Shown here: in pieces, positions 33,299 through 44,757 of the stretch
How the letters are laid out: each line of letters starts with the position of its first letter
Numbering within the stretch: position 1 is the stretch's first letter
Assembly: GCA_009733575.1 (NCBI GenBank)
Contig: ML769421.1
Coordinates: 1 to 64,000, forward strand
Direction of reading: 5' to 3'
DNA: 64,000 bases
DNA from: Gymnopus androsaceus JB14
Lineage: Eukaryota; Basidiomycota; Agaricomycetes; Agaricales; Omphalotaceae
Program-made: the position numbers and the translations under genes
Notes under the pieces: model-generated
Database searches by the model: none
What the model was told of the DNA's origin: nothing
Seen by the model: only the letters and a program-made list of their open reading frames with translations

Positions 33299-35643
33299 AA
33301 TTAGCAACGATAGGGCTAATATCGACATGGACGAGGGCAGCGATGGCGGTAGTGTGAAGACATTAGAGGAGTCTTGGGACGATGAAACACGCGTTGATAA
33401 CAATGAACACGAACACGACGATTTTGATGATATTCTTACGACTGAGACTGATGAAAAGCATCCCCCGAGAATGGACGATGTGTCGAGTGACAGAGAGCGA
33501 GACGCGGAACCTCTAGGGAATGTTGACGAATCAGTACCTGCTGCTGTTGACAGTGCAGCGATTGCCGCCCCTACAGAGGATGTCACACTGACATGGAGCC
33601 ATCTGTTGTCTTCTCGCCTGTCGCAGATTCAGATGGGAACAGGAAAGAATCTGACGACACCAAAACAGCGCTGGACGCTGCTCATGGTGTAGAGCTACCA
33701 ATCGATGATGCTCTTGCGTCAGAACCTGTCGCTTCAGCCTCAGTGTTGGACGCTGCTCTCGGGGACATGTCGCACGAATCACCCACCACGAGCCCAGTTG
33801 CTGCTGATGACACTGATCAGACGGCGCTGGTGCTAGGTGCTGATTCTCAACCAGAATCAGACATGAAAACAACCGGAGACGAGATTCCTGCTGTCGTCGA
33901 TACTGATGATACTAACTACGCTGTGCCTGATTCTTGCGTCGATGCAGTCTCAGGACTTTCTCAAGAGCCTGTCACCGGGAGATTGCCAAGGAAACTGACC
34001 AGGCAGCACATAATTCTGTTTCCGAAACCCCACTCGCAGGTTCTACAGAACCTTCGCAGGAGCTTCCCATTATTACTGGGGAGAATACTGAGGACATTGA
34101 CCAGGCTGTATCCGATTCTCTCCTCCAAAAACCGGTCGGAGATACTGCGGAGTTTTCGCAGGAGCTTCCCAATCCTACTGGGGAGGATGCTGAGGACACT
34201 AACCAGGCTACAGCCGACTCTTTCCTCCAAGAAGAGCCAGTCGGAGATACTACAGAGTTTTCGCAGGAGCTTCCCATTCCTGGGGAGAATGTTCAGGCTG
34301 AAGTCGATTCTTCCCTCCAAGAACCAGTCGGAGAGACTGCAGAGTTTTTGCCGGAGCTTCCTAATCCTACTGGGGATAATGCTGAGGACGCTGTAACTGA
34401 TTCTTTCGTCCAAGAAGAGCCGGTCGGAGATACGATGGAACTTTCGCAGGAGCTTCCCATTGTTACTGCGTCGGAGAATGCTGAGGAAGCACACGATTCT
34501 TTTGCTGTAGACCCGGTAATCCTTTCGCAGGAACCTTCCATTGAAGTTCATCCTTGGGACAATCTAGCTGCCGCTGATGACGCTACTAGTAGTCACCAGA
34601 CGGCAGATCAAACACCGCCGCCTGTACCCTCCAAAGATGAAATTCAAGTCGCCACCGTTGATAACCATTCTCCCATCGAGAAGAAGAAGGAGGTCGACGA
34701 GCATTTGGAAGCAGAGCTTCCAGGGTCTGACTGTCTTACTCCAGTGCCGGAGAAAGATAGTATGGATTCTTCATTGCAAAGCCATGCTGAAAGCAGTTTG
34801 ACCTCATTGGGAGATGAATCTACTCCAGGTGATGATCCTGCTTCTTCCGACGAGAATGGTTCAAAGGATCAAGAATTATCCCAAGCTTCTGAAGCTGAGG
34901 TAAACCTTACTACACCTCTTTTAGATACAGCCGCTTCATTGCCAGAGGCTGAAGACATCCATGCTCAGACGAACGAGCCATCTGCGGAAGCTGAGGCCTC
35001 TTCAGAAAGTCCGGAGAAGGTGAACGATGTAACTGGAGATGAGAAGGTGGGTATCAGCGAATCGAAGGACAATGAAGATGCTGAGGATCCACTTCCTAAG
35101 CCTGATGCCGACGAGACAATGTCTCCCACTGTTGATGAGGCGATTACCCAACCCTTAACAGTCTCCGCCGCCAGTCCTACCTCGGATAGTGCGGCTCCTG
35201 ATTCGGATACGACGCTGTTTGAAGGGCTCAAACCCGACTTTTTCCAGTCGTTCACGGTCAACTTCGGTGACTTAACAGGAGAAACCCAGACCGAGCCTTT
35301 TATTGAGAAGCCCGGAGCTCTCGATGAGTCCATTCTCCAGCAGGATTCTACTGTCAGTAGCGGCGGAGGAGATACTGTTGCCGACGCTGAACCTGGAGTT
35401 TCGGAGGACGCCGCAGGAACAGGACCTTCCTTCAGTTCGACCACTCATGATTCCGAATCATCCGATACCAAGGACTATTCCCACCTTTGGCCCGAGGATG
35501 CTGGACAATCCTCGGCTGGGATCGCCCGTGACGCCGTGAACAACTTGGATCTTTCTGCGTTTGACGATGAAGACGAGACCGAGCTGTATTTTGATTCGCC
35601 GGAGGCTCCTCATGATGAAGGAGCATTTTTCCTGGCAGAGTAA
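33299..35643 (+). CDS. Acidic repeat-rich coding region, probably BTB2 C-terminus
   Basis: Open, highly acidic low-complexity coding sequence in three successive frames (to about 33590, to about 33975, then to the stop at 35641-35643). From about 33990 to 34530 there are five to six degenerate repeats of about 34 residues built on EPVGDTAEFSQELPNPTGE plus DAEDT. The end is FEGLKPDFFQSFTVNFGDL and DDEDETELYFDSPEAPHDEG. No clear start codon context of its own exists 1-30 bases after the BTB2 stop. The frames can be joined either by three one-base changes (GGGG at 33288-33291; about 33585; GGG at 33977-33979) or by introns with weak donors (for example 33283-33359 and about 33929-33984). I favour one long BTB2 protein of about 1,150-1,200 residues, likely disordered outside the BTB domain. 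Confidence 0.55.
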
Positions 35644-36226
35644 TTTATTATTTTTGGACGGACGAAAGCAATACCTATCACTATAATCCTACTGCATTTG
35701 TATAGCATTTATTTATTTATTCTACTTATTACAATAGTCTATTAGTATAGCAGAGCACTTTTATGTATCGGTAGGGTCAGACCGTAACAGCGTTATATAT
35801 CTTCAATAAACCCGAACGGACCTCCCGACCTCAGTTCCTACATCTACCGCTTTGAAAAATCAAGTTTTTGTCCATTTCGACGTACAGTAAGCATTTTATT
35901 CATTTGAGCCTCTCACCCGTTGAAATTCCAGACAACTGTAGACTCGGCGTAGGTTAATCAATTTTATCTTAGTTTTGTTTCTGGGTTGTAGGAGGACCCC
36001 GGAATACACTCAAAATCGACTTATGTCTCTCAAACAAAGATGCTACGGATCGAAAGTAGTGGGCGTACGTGGAGGAGAAGGGAAAACAACGGGCATGCAC
36101 CTTGTTTGTGGGTCCGAGATGCTATGTCAGAATTGAATCATTAAATAATGATCCTTCAAATAATCCTTGCCTTTTACAACAGCATCCATCTCTCTTTGAA
36201 GACTTTCTACATACACAGGCGAATCG
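35644..36226. other. Intergenic region
   Basis: BTB2 3' flank and the upstream region of the next gene. No gene, RNA or repeat recognised. Confidence 0.5.
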
Positions 36227-36728
36227 ATGTCTGAAGACGAAGATTAGTATGTTGGAAATTATGTTTTGATGATGAAATGCTTGACAATGACTTGGAAACA
36301 GCAACCGAAGAGCAGCAGAGAGGGAAGAAAAAAGGCGCCAAGAGCTCTGGGCCGACCCATTCTACGCCAACTTTCCTCGTTTATACAAACAGATTGACGT
36401 CCCACACTCCAGCATGAGTTATGGATGTTGTGTTGGGAAAGGGTGGAAGCCATTCATTCACGAACTTTGTGTCCAGCTCACCGAGCTTGACGCAGGAGTT
36501 GAATTCTCCCAGATCAAGGAGAAGTTTGGCAGGATGCGAATTTATAACGGGTTTGGTCAAACATTGACGGGGCAGGAGCCAACTCAGTGGCAAAGGGATC
36601 AGGCAGACAAGTTGATCCAGGAGACTATACGCAAGGCCGACGCGAGCTGCGAAACGTGTGGGGCGCCGGGAATTCTAAGAACCAAGGGATGGTACAACAC
36701 TGCGTGCGATGAGCATAAGAGAGACTGA
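36227..36728 (+). CDS. Bacterial-like 'CxxCG' small protein, 148 aa
   Basis: A 20-base first exon (36227-36246, MSEDED then Y) and a long second exon (36302-36728) join in phase. The pattern FPRLYKQIDVP, CCVGKGWKPFIHELC, VEFSQIKEKFGRMRIY, ADKLIQETIRKADASCETCG, APGILRTKGWYNTACDEH is one I know from hypothetical proteins of bacteria and their phages: a 'GDGW..I..L' opening, 'VKEKFGxLRFY' middle, and CExCGxPGxLR..W..TLCD.H end with a probable zinc-binding cysteine/histidine set. Function unknown. Presence in a fungus, with an intron, suggests old horizontal gain. It stands alone, with no bacterial neighbours. Confidence 0.72.
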
Positions 36729-37021
36729 TGGGAGTGTACGAGAAATGTGATTGTTATCGGTAGCTGTCTTATAGGAAGTTGTTATAATTGCTCTTTCCTC
36801 AGTTGTTTCAAAAAATCAGATTCCCCAAGTACAAATCCTACATATGTCAAATGACCAGTGTCCAGTGGAGTACAGTACAGTCCAGTCCATCATAATGCAA
36901 AGCAAAAGTTAAGTAACGGTTTGTGAGTCGTGATCTTTCGAGGCAGGTGAATGATTAAATAAGTAAACATCCGAGTGTAGTAGCACAAACGAGATTTTCA
37001 CTCACCACCTAATCATAATTA

Positions 37022-37560
37022 TTACAAACCACACTTGGAGGCGTCAACCTGCGTAGACGTTACGGCGACTGAACCAAGTTCTACTGCAAGTCCACCGGTT
37101 ACAGTGTTCATAGCCTCCTCAGAGAGGTTGATGAGCCCAGTACCAGCAACATCAATGGCAAGGGCGTATAAAGGCGCAGAGTCGCCCCAGACAATCTCCC
37201 AACAGGTTCCACAGTTGGGCGAATCCCATTCCGTGACTGCAGCTACACAGTGCGCAATTCGTATCATCAGTAAGTAGTAGATATTGACTAGAAATTAAGG
37301 ACATACCGAAAGCCCCGATGTTAGGAAATGAAGGGAGGGAATTAAAGGTAGTAAATCCTTTTGTCATATAGTAAGTTCATTGTATTCTCTGACTATAAGT
37401 TCATAAGCTTACCTTTTGTCAAAAGTCCGTTCACGCCATCAGAGCAAGCCACAACGTCAAGGGACTCGCTTCCAATATCGTAAATTGTGTCATATTTAAG
37501 GGTGTCGGCGAAAGCAGAGGCAGCGACAGCGGCAGAAACAAAGAGGGAGAGGAGCTTCAT
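37022..37560 (-). CDS. Cerato-platanin family secreted protein, 139 aa
   Basis: Exons 37560-37413, 37357-37307 and 37242-37022 close in phase (420 bases). Signal peptide MKLLSLFVSAAVAASAFA, then the family pattern: LKYDTIYDIGSESLDVVACS, KGFTTFNSLPSFPNIGAFG, WDSPNCGTCWEIVW, LYALAIDVAGTGLINL and VDASKCGL. The four cysteines expected for two disulfides are present. The family is secreted, binds chitin oligomers and affects the fungal wall and hyphal surface; some members elicit plant defence. Length and intron positions are normal and nothing is broken. It is expressed from the minus strand with a TATA-like box nearby. Confidence 0.93.
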
Positions 37561-37628
37561 AGTCAAGATGATACCAGAAGAAGAAACAACAAGGAAGATG
37601 CTGAAGATTTCGACCTCCTCAGCCTCAC

Positions 37629-37636
37629 TTATAAAG
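37629..37636 (-). promoter_or_regulatory. TATA-like box of the cerato-platanin gene
   Basis: The minus strand reads CTTTATAA(G), about 70 bases before the ATG, a normal spacing for a strongly expressed secreted protein. Inferred only from motif and position. Confidence 0.4.
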
Positions 37637-38591
37637 GATAGCAGGCCGGACACATATGACCGCGAGTGTTCATGTGCTCTGTAGACCTGGACACTTGTTC
37701 CGATTTCCTCTCGAAGTCTTCCCGCCAAGAGGCTCGGCAGTCATTGAACGGTAAGGAACCAAGAGGAACGGCCAAAAAACGCCAGTGGCCAGAAACCTCT
37801 AGAAACGTATAATAATAACTTTGAGGCCTTGAAGCCCGTCGAGAGTTTGGAGTTCGGACCTTGCGCCGAAGGAGATTGAATGACGCGGTTTTATTGAAGT
37901 CGGAATCAGCGAGTTGAATAAAAGTTGAATCTGCGGAGAGGCATGTCGCAAACTTGATTTGGCGCTTATAATCGCCTGGGATTATGATCCGATTAGAATT
38001 GACTCATAATCAGCTTACAATTCGATTATCACCTAATTATCATGCGTAAACTAGGCAAAGTCTGAAGGTATATCACGCTTCAGATGTACTGGGACACGGA
38101 TAGTCGAGAAGGATTTGAGATAGAAATGCTTGTGTGCGGGGTCTATATCAGTATTAGACACTGACTTGAATTTCATTATTGAACGGCCAGTACATTTTCA
38201 CTCCGCAAAAGATAGCCACGAACTTTGACTAGAGCGTCGGTACTTTGACCTTTCCAGCAAGGCATCTTTCCAGCTAATCTCCGCCCCGATTGAGTCTTCG
38301 GCATTCTGTTCGGAATTCCGAGCAAATCTCTTCAGTCTCTGAAATCTTCCAGTGAGAGCGTGCATTCGACCGCAATTCGTCCGCGATTGGCTGCAGAACT
38401 GATTCTTGTGCGTTCATTACGAACCTTTTCGTCTACAAAGACTTTTCTCTGTATAGCAGATGCAGGGAAATGGAGACATCGGCAAGAAAGTATACGAAAT
38501 GAAGAAGGTATCCGGAGAGTAATGGTGTCATAATTAAGCCCATTCAATGTTGAACTGAACTAGACTCAGAATTGTCCGAATCATGCTAACT
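37637..38591. other. Intergenic region
   Basis: Cerato-platanin upstream region and DNA before the tRNA. Contains a patch rich in GATTA/TAATC words (37968-38045). No gene seen. Confidence 0.45.
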
Positions 38592-38685
38592 GGTTCGGTG
38601 GTGTAGGGGTTATCACGTCTGTTTTACACACATTATTCCGATGTATGTGCACAGGAGGTCCCCGGTTCGAAACCGGGTCGAATCA
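38592..38685 (+). tRNA. tRNA-Val(UAC) with intron
   Basis: The acceptor stem GGTTCGG pairs with TCGAATC before discriminator A. The T arm is CCCGG-TTCGAAA-CCGGG. The anticodon stem TCTGT pairs with ACAGG, and its loop reads TTTACAC with anticodon TAC. About 20 extra bases after the position 3' of the anticodon form the intron. Exact intron ends are uncertain by a few bases. Confidence 0.88.
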
Positions 38686-38714
38686 GTGCTCGAATGTTGC
38701 GGGTGCGGATTTAC

Positions 38715-38720
38715 TTTTTT
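38715..38720 (+). terminator. RNA polymerase III T-run terminator
   Basis: Six T residues about 30 bases after the tRNA-Val(UAC) end, the usual Pol III stop signal. Confidence 0.6.
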
Positions 38721-38875
38721 CGTTTGTGAACTGAGCCCGTTTGTACAAGTTAGTAGACGAGATTATAGTAGTATGCATAGAAATCGGCAATGTGTATGAC
38801 TACTAGTACTAAAATGATCATCCATCATAAAGTATATTGAATACACTCTGTCGATAACACCCATCTAGTTGCTGA

Positions 38876-39523
38876 ATGGCTCATACTTCTGTCGAGATCA
38901 AAGCTATCGTGCAACAAGGGTACGATACCATAGCCCCAAAAGTATCACCAGTGGGCGACTCCTCGACCAACACAGACGCGAGCGGAATATATCAAAAGAC
39001 TCGGTAAATCTCTGCCCAAAAATGCCAAAGTCCTTGAGCTAGGGTGCGGAGCTGGGCTCCCCGCAACACAGCAACTCGTTGACGAGGGCTTCGAGGTACT
39101 CGGAGTCGATATCTCGTTGGCCCAGATAACGCTCGCCAAGGAGCACGTCCCATCAGCCCAATTCATGCAGGGCGATATGATGGCGCTTGAATTCGCAGAT
39201 GGTCTTTTGACGCCGTTATGGGATTCTATTCGCTCTTCCATCTCCCGCGGGAGGAGCAAGGACTGATGATGAAGAAGATGATAGGGTGGTTGAAACCAGG
39301 AGGATGGCTGCTGTTCAATCTGGGAACAACGGAAGGGGAGACAGTGAGAGAGGATTGGATGGGAGCGAAGATGTATTCGTGTGGCCTTGGAATCGAAGGG
39401 AACAAGAAGATGTTGGCCGATTATGGTGCGGGATTGACGGACGTGGAGGATGTAGTTGATGTGGAGTATGTTGGTCGATTTGAAGAAAGATTTCATTGGA
39501 TATGTGCAAAGAAGAGCCTCTAG
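38876..39523 (+). CDS. Class I SAM-dependent methyltransferase, two frame breaks
   Basis: Starts MAHTSVEIKAIVQQGYDTIA. The SAM-binding glycine loop is VLELGCGAGLPATQQL, followed by the acidic strand VLGVDISLAQITLA, then FMQGDMMALEFAD and LKPGGWLLFNLGT. These are motifs I, II and post-II of a Methyltransf_11/25-type enzyme; the methyl acceptor is unknown. The frame is broken twice by one base: an extra A in AAAA at 38938-38941 (conserved reading APKYHQWA) and a missing T near 39203 (conserved reading DGSFDAVMGFYSL). With both restored, the enzyme is full length (about 215 residues), so consensus error is likely. Its 3' end converges with the MFS gene, 46 bases away. Confidence 0.82.
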
Positions 39524-39569
39524 TGTGTTATGTGCTGTAAAAAGCATACTGCTTCATGCTAAAATGCAA

Positions 39570-41578
39570 TTATGCCTTCGTCATGACAAGCGATTCCGTC
39601 CCTTCCAGTCCATCCGACGGTGCATATCTCGACCGTCTTCTGATGCTCGGCCCTTTGATATAAAAGAATACGGCGACAGGCAACAAGGAAAGGCTGACAC
39701 AGCCAAGTAATGTGCCTTTCAAACAAATTGCGTCAAAATGGATATCAAAATTTGAATCGCGTGAGGTACTTACAAGCCCACTGAGGTTTCATGTTTAAAA
39801 ACATGGGCCGGGCAGCCATTATAGCTCCAGCGGAGACGAGATATCGGACGAGTGTATTTCCAGCGAAGGCTCTACAGATAAAGGTCAGTCTTATAAATAA
39901 CACAGCTCAGCGAGACTGACGAAGCCGCATTATGCTTGTAAGAATCGATTAGCATCTGAGAGACCCCAGTAAAGATCATGATGAATCCGTATCCAAAGGG
40001 AAGCCCGGAGAGGATGGGAGACCAAACTGTCATTGAATTAAAAGGAGAAAAGGCACGATTAAAAAAAACATGCTCACTCGATATCGACTCGAATGACGTC
40101 CATCCTAACCAAAAAATGCTAATAGGGACAAATGTGCCACCTAAGAGCACAGGGAGTAGTCGTTCCTCTGGCTGAACTGAACCCTTCTTGGCCAATATCT
40201 CGCCATATCGACGATTAAAAAGGAGAAGGGTCAACATTCCGAGTATCATACCGATACAAATTGGAATAAAGGTCAAACCGATTTGGCCAAGATTTAGGCC
40301 ATGGATAGTACCGAAAATGACTGGGTAAGCCTCGAGCCAACCAAAGAATAGGAAGTATGCCAGCGAAAGGTAGAGTGTGAGGAATTGGAGCTGTGGTAGA
40401 GATTGAACTTGGTATTACTCCGGAGTTGGAGAACTATATACTCACGAGAGGTTCGAAAAACAGAAGCTTGAGAGGTTTAAATAGCACCTTGCTGGGAAAA
40501 GGTTAGCAGACATTGTAGAATTCTAGTAGTCTGACTTACTCAAGAGTCTCCATCAATGTGGGTTTCCGAACACCGTCTGCTTGGTCTCCTTTACCCATAT
40601 AAAATGCTCTTTTGGACGCAATACTAACTGCCAGGGTCTCTGGACAAAACAAAGCGAGAAATAACGCCAATACACAGCCGGTAGTTCCACTAATGTAGTA
40701 GTTGTACCGCCAGTCTGACAACATCGATACCCAAGAGCCAATAACTGGCGCAACCATAGCGACTACAAGCAAGGCGTGAGCATTGTGGTTAAAAATATTT
40801 AGAAGGCTACTTACCTGGAAATGCCATCCCTGAAAAGACGGTAAACGCGTATCCGACCGGAACCGGGGTGAACATATCAAATAGCGATCCTCCTGCTACT
40901 GCCAAAGGAGCTGATCCAAATAATCCAGCAAAGAACCGACATGCAAGCACTGTACTCCAGTTCTCTGCAGCTGCGACCCCGAATTGGAATACGCTTGCTA
41001 TGAGAAGAGTAGAGACATAAACTAGACAGTAGATCTAAATAAGCCTCATTCATTTAACGGAGAGAAAAAGGGCGTACCAGGATGCCTTCCATATGTTTCT
41101 GATAAAGGTGCTACCGGAACGGCTCCAAGAGCTATCTTTTTTTCAGAAGAGGTCAGTAAGATAATGGTGAAGATTCGAGAGATTATTCTTACTCCTACGA
41201 AAACCAAGGCTGTCGATAATTGAGCTACCTCCGTACTGACCCCGAATCGTTCCGACATGCTCTCTGTGGTCACGGAGGAGATGGCGGCAGCGTAGTTGAC
41301 CTGCCATGCTATTGCGATCACGCAAAACTCTACGAAACATTTGTACGCGGGCGACCATCGTCGAGGATGAGCTTTGAACGTGAAATATAACTGTTACTCA
41401 AGGTGCATACGTCTCTGAGTCGATGATGCTTACCTTCCGAGGATTCGTCGAATTCAACAACAGTAGTAACCGAACTGCTGTTGCGTTTCTCAGATGCTGC
41501 TGTCGCGTACACTGGAGTCCCGAATGCATTGCGATATTGACGAGTCGGTGCATGAAGATGTCCAAATGTGAAAGCCAT
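39570..41578 (-). CDS. MFS transporter (drug/polyamine H+ antiporter type)
   Basis: About ten exons on the minus strand, all joinable in phase. Cytosolic N-tail MAFTFGHLHAPTRQY; helices follow from VIAIAWQVNYAAAISSV. The DHA1 loop 2-3 signature is ALGAVPVAPLSETYGRHPVY (needing the acceptor CTACTGTCTAG), then CRFFAGLFGSAPLAVAGG, MVAPVIGSWVSMLSDWRYNY, FPETL-like CPETLAV, and C-terminal IWSPILSGLPFGYGF, GNTLVRYLVSAGA and ACTLLGCVSLSLLPVAVFFY, ending IKGPSIRRRS. The family exports drugs, polyamines or metabolites from the plasma membrane using the proton gradient; the substrate cannot be assigned. The last intron must use the acceptor GTTTGAAAG rather than the later GTGTCAG to stay in frame. Confidence 0.88.
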
Positions 41579-42694
41579 CGAGATTATTGAGTTGGGTTTA
41601 GGGAAATGGATGAAGATATTTTGGAGCGACTTCACCGTTCTGGCTTAAGCCTTTATACGACAGGCAATGGCATGGAATTGGAGGACAATCGCCATTACAA
41701 ACACAGACTTGAGCTTGAGTGAGTAAGCTATAGGCGTCGCCGCCGTCGCGCAACATCGTTCAGCCGGCGCCGAATCGACGCCGGCAACCCAATATCTGAG
41801 TAGTTCTACCCAAGGGGCATTCGGCAGCAGAACGGCAGACAAAATGCGCTTAACGTGACCTGTCAAAACCATGCGACCAGAAATAAGCGCCGTAAGCATT
41901 CAAGACAGCCATGAAACAGCTACAGAGAGCAAATTATTGACGTTGTGCAACCAGAGGCTGCCAAAGGCAGTCAAAAGTTGAAATCTCATTTTACTGAAGT
42001 GCAGAACTACGCTAAGAACTCTACGAGAGTGCACATAGACTAAGCGCTCTCTCGGATATTTCGGACCCGCATTATCGGATCAGACACCCCTTGCCTATTT
42101 TAGTAAGGGTGCATGATGTCTGCCATTCAAGTGCCGAACGCCCCTTGGTTCTACCTTGACCAGGGTCTTTCCAAGCGGTTGTGTTTTTCCGCCGCACGCG
42201 TCGCTTGCGCGTCGTAGTAGTTGACTAAAAAAGGCATCACCTGACTCCCGTTTATCCTTGGTCTATTGATTTTAAGCAATGAAAGTTGCTTCCTGTCAGT
42301 TCCGAGTGAATCCGACCACTGAATGAACGTGGATGAAAACAATTTGTAAGTGGCAAGATGATCTTCCTCGGTCTTCAGTCCGCCAACGCGTGTATACTCA
42401 GTACTCAATGCTCGGATCCACTCGGAGGTGCGTTCCTGGATACTCCTGTACATCACGAAACTGCTATCCGATATTCAAGAATGGTCCATAACATCTAATG
42501 TACACTTAGTAGCTACGTATACTAAAGCCACCCGCCAGGAAGCAACGGGTCAGCTACCACGCTCGACCCTGAGCTCCCACCCGAACCTTGAAACGTATCG
42601 ATTCTCAACGCTCTCCCAGCCAGCTGGGGAAGACGCGAAGAAGAAGACTCTTCTTGAACAAGAACCTCATTTGAAACCTCCTATAAGTGAATCG
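41579..42694. other. Intergenic region
   Basis: Between the MFS 5' end and the BTB3 3' end. Only short, domain-free open frames on both strands; no RNA gene or repeat seen. Confidence 0.5.
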
Positions 42695-43688
42695 TCAGCT
42701 AACCAAGGACATTGACTCAAATTGTATGATCACCGCTGATTGACCTGATGAGCCATTGCGCGAATGAGAACCACCACTGAATGCAAATCCGTTCGACCTC
42801 GGCGAGCCAAATACACTCGAGGACTTCCTTCCAGGTGACCCGAACCCATTGAGCTTGGCCTTTGGTGATGTTGGCGGGGTAAACGAAGGCTCTGGCCCTA
42901 CACTGTCGAAAATGTTAGAGATCACCTCCTTGGCTGCTTCAGGTCCCACATCATCAGGCAACGGACTCCTCCCTCCCATCGCCAACGAGCGCAGCCGCTC
43001 TCTAGCCTGAAAGATGACAATTGCCGTTCGGAATCCCAATCTGCGGGACTCTTCGTGGTCAAGTGTGCTTTCCCTTGAAGCTAGGTCAACGTAAAGAGGA
43101 GCCAGAAGCTCCCAGCCAACTTGGTAGTCTTGATACAAGACTATCCTATCGACAAGAGGGACATCCAGGTATTGGAGCTGCTCGATTGCTAACTCCTTGA
43201 CGTTGGAGAAGCCCCATAAATTAGATAGTTTGAGAATGGATGCCCATTCTTGTTGGGGTTGTTCAAATTGGTAGTATGAGTATCGACTATATTCGGGACT
43301 CAGAAACCAAAAGGAGATATCATAGATAGACACGCACGGGTTATAAAACACCTTCAAGAAACTCTCAAACTCCTCCGGAGTGATATCAAAATCGTCGGAC
43401 AAGATAATGGCACTGGTCATTAGAGCTCCCGTTGCCCTCCAGCGACATCCCGGCTTCCGATATGGCCAACCGGTCTTTGAATAGTTGTGATTCACGGGTG
43501 AAAAAATATGAATGGACGCGGAAGGTGTATTCGCCGACCTAGATGCAGCGTAGATGAGAGAACAGCGATACTGAATATGGCACAGGGAGAAAGAGAGAGT
43601 TGACACGTACGACGAAGAATAGATCGCCTCCAGTAATATAAAACGACGTGCTTCGCTTCATTGGTCGAAGGGACCCGTTCGAATCCAT
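42695..43688 (-). CDS. BTB/POZ domain protein 3, one-base frame break
   Basis: Exons from ATG 43688. Exon 1 encodes SFYITGGDLFFV; exon 2 encodes VGEYTFRVHSYFFTRESQLF, then SAIILSDDFDITPEEFESFL and KVFYNP; exon 3 encodes WASILKLSNLWGFSNVKELA, LVDRIVLYQDYQVGW, LGFRTAIVIFQARERLRSL, RSPLPDDVGPEA, and a Ser/Gly-rich tail to FESMSLVS. It is a paralogue of BTB1 and BTB2; its third exon is closest to BTB1 (shared RSPLPDDV and VIFQAREHLRS-like). Exon 2 has one extra base in ACC at about 43415, needed to be removed to read NDSAIILS. The rest is intact. Confidence 0.78.
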
Positions 43689-44329
43689 GATGATAATGTT
43701 GAGGATGATGCTGAAAACGGGAGAAGCGAAGTCCGACTGTTGGGCACGCAAGCGATAGCGACAAAAGATAGATAGGGTACGAGATGAACAGTAAAGCTGT
43801 TATCCTGCGCAGACTGTGATTCTCGGGCGCGATCTTGGAGGTAAGAAGCCAAAGTGCACAAGAATATACTGTAAGACAAGCACTTCATATCCGAGTATTG
43901 GCCCTACACGTGTAGTCCGCACTGCGTGAGCGTGATCATGATGTCACATCGCAGCGGCAAGTCTACTGCGAAAACGAGGATGTAGCCCAAATGTAGCCTT
44001 CCAACCTGCTTCAGTAACCGTATATCTCATTCTTGGAATCTGAAGCCAAACGAAAACATGTAAGAAAAAACACAGCATACGTACACAGATTACATCGATG
44101 GACGCTCCATTGAACATGCGCAGGCTGCGTGTGTACGTAGCTGTGGAGGCCGAGATACTAAGTACACTGCATGGGAAAACGCCTGCGTGAAGATGAAAAC
44201 GGTAAGCAAGTAGTTTTTAGGGTTCTAAGCTGCAAGTGACTCACCTGTAACATTTGGCCATCGACAACATGCTACAGCGTGAATGTCAAATTTTGTGGGG
44301 GTGATCGCATGTTTTTAGCATGAATCCAG
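43689..44329. other. Intergenic region
   Basis: BTB3 upstream region. No gene recognised. Confidence 0.45.
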
Positions 44330-44757
44330 AATGTTGAACAAAGGGATCAACGTCAACTGTAGTCTGTAGGTCCTCCTGCAACCAAGTCATGTCACAGTTA
44401 CAGTATTCCAAAAAACCTGGGCCACTGTAACGCCCACTTCAAAACATTGCTCCCAATTCAGTTGCTACTCCAGTTCAAGATTCATTCGCACCACAAGACG
44501 CCACAGAATTCAATTCTTGCGTGACTTGAAGTGGCAATGACAAACGAAAGTTCTCGGAATTGCTGCAATGCGAATAAACGAAGACATATGTTATTCCCGC
44601 TCGCCCACAACGCACTACAAGGTTTTGAATACGTGGTTTGATGAGGCGTGGATCGATGCGATGAAGAGAGGGACTTTGATCGAGATATATATATAGTGAT
44701 GACGAAAGATAAACAACGAAGGAGGAAGGGAGGGGCTGCGCGCGAAGGCTAGGGAGG
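44330..44757 (-). repeat. Duplicated 3' flank of PARG copy 1
   Basis: Matches 46010-46348 in several blocks (GGGATCAACGTCA, TGTAGTCTGTAGGTC, CTGCAACCAA and others). The duplicated unit therefore extends about 400 bases past the PARG stop. Confidence 0.7.

Noticed and set aside
33961..34551. Long minus-strand open frame opposite the acidic repeat region
   Set aside because: It is a shadow of the repetitive plus-strand codons; composition is repetitive and no splice or start context supports it.
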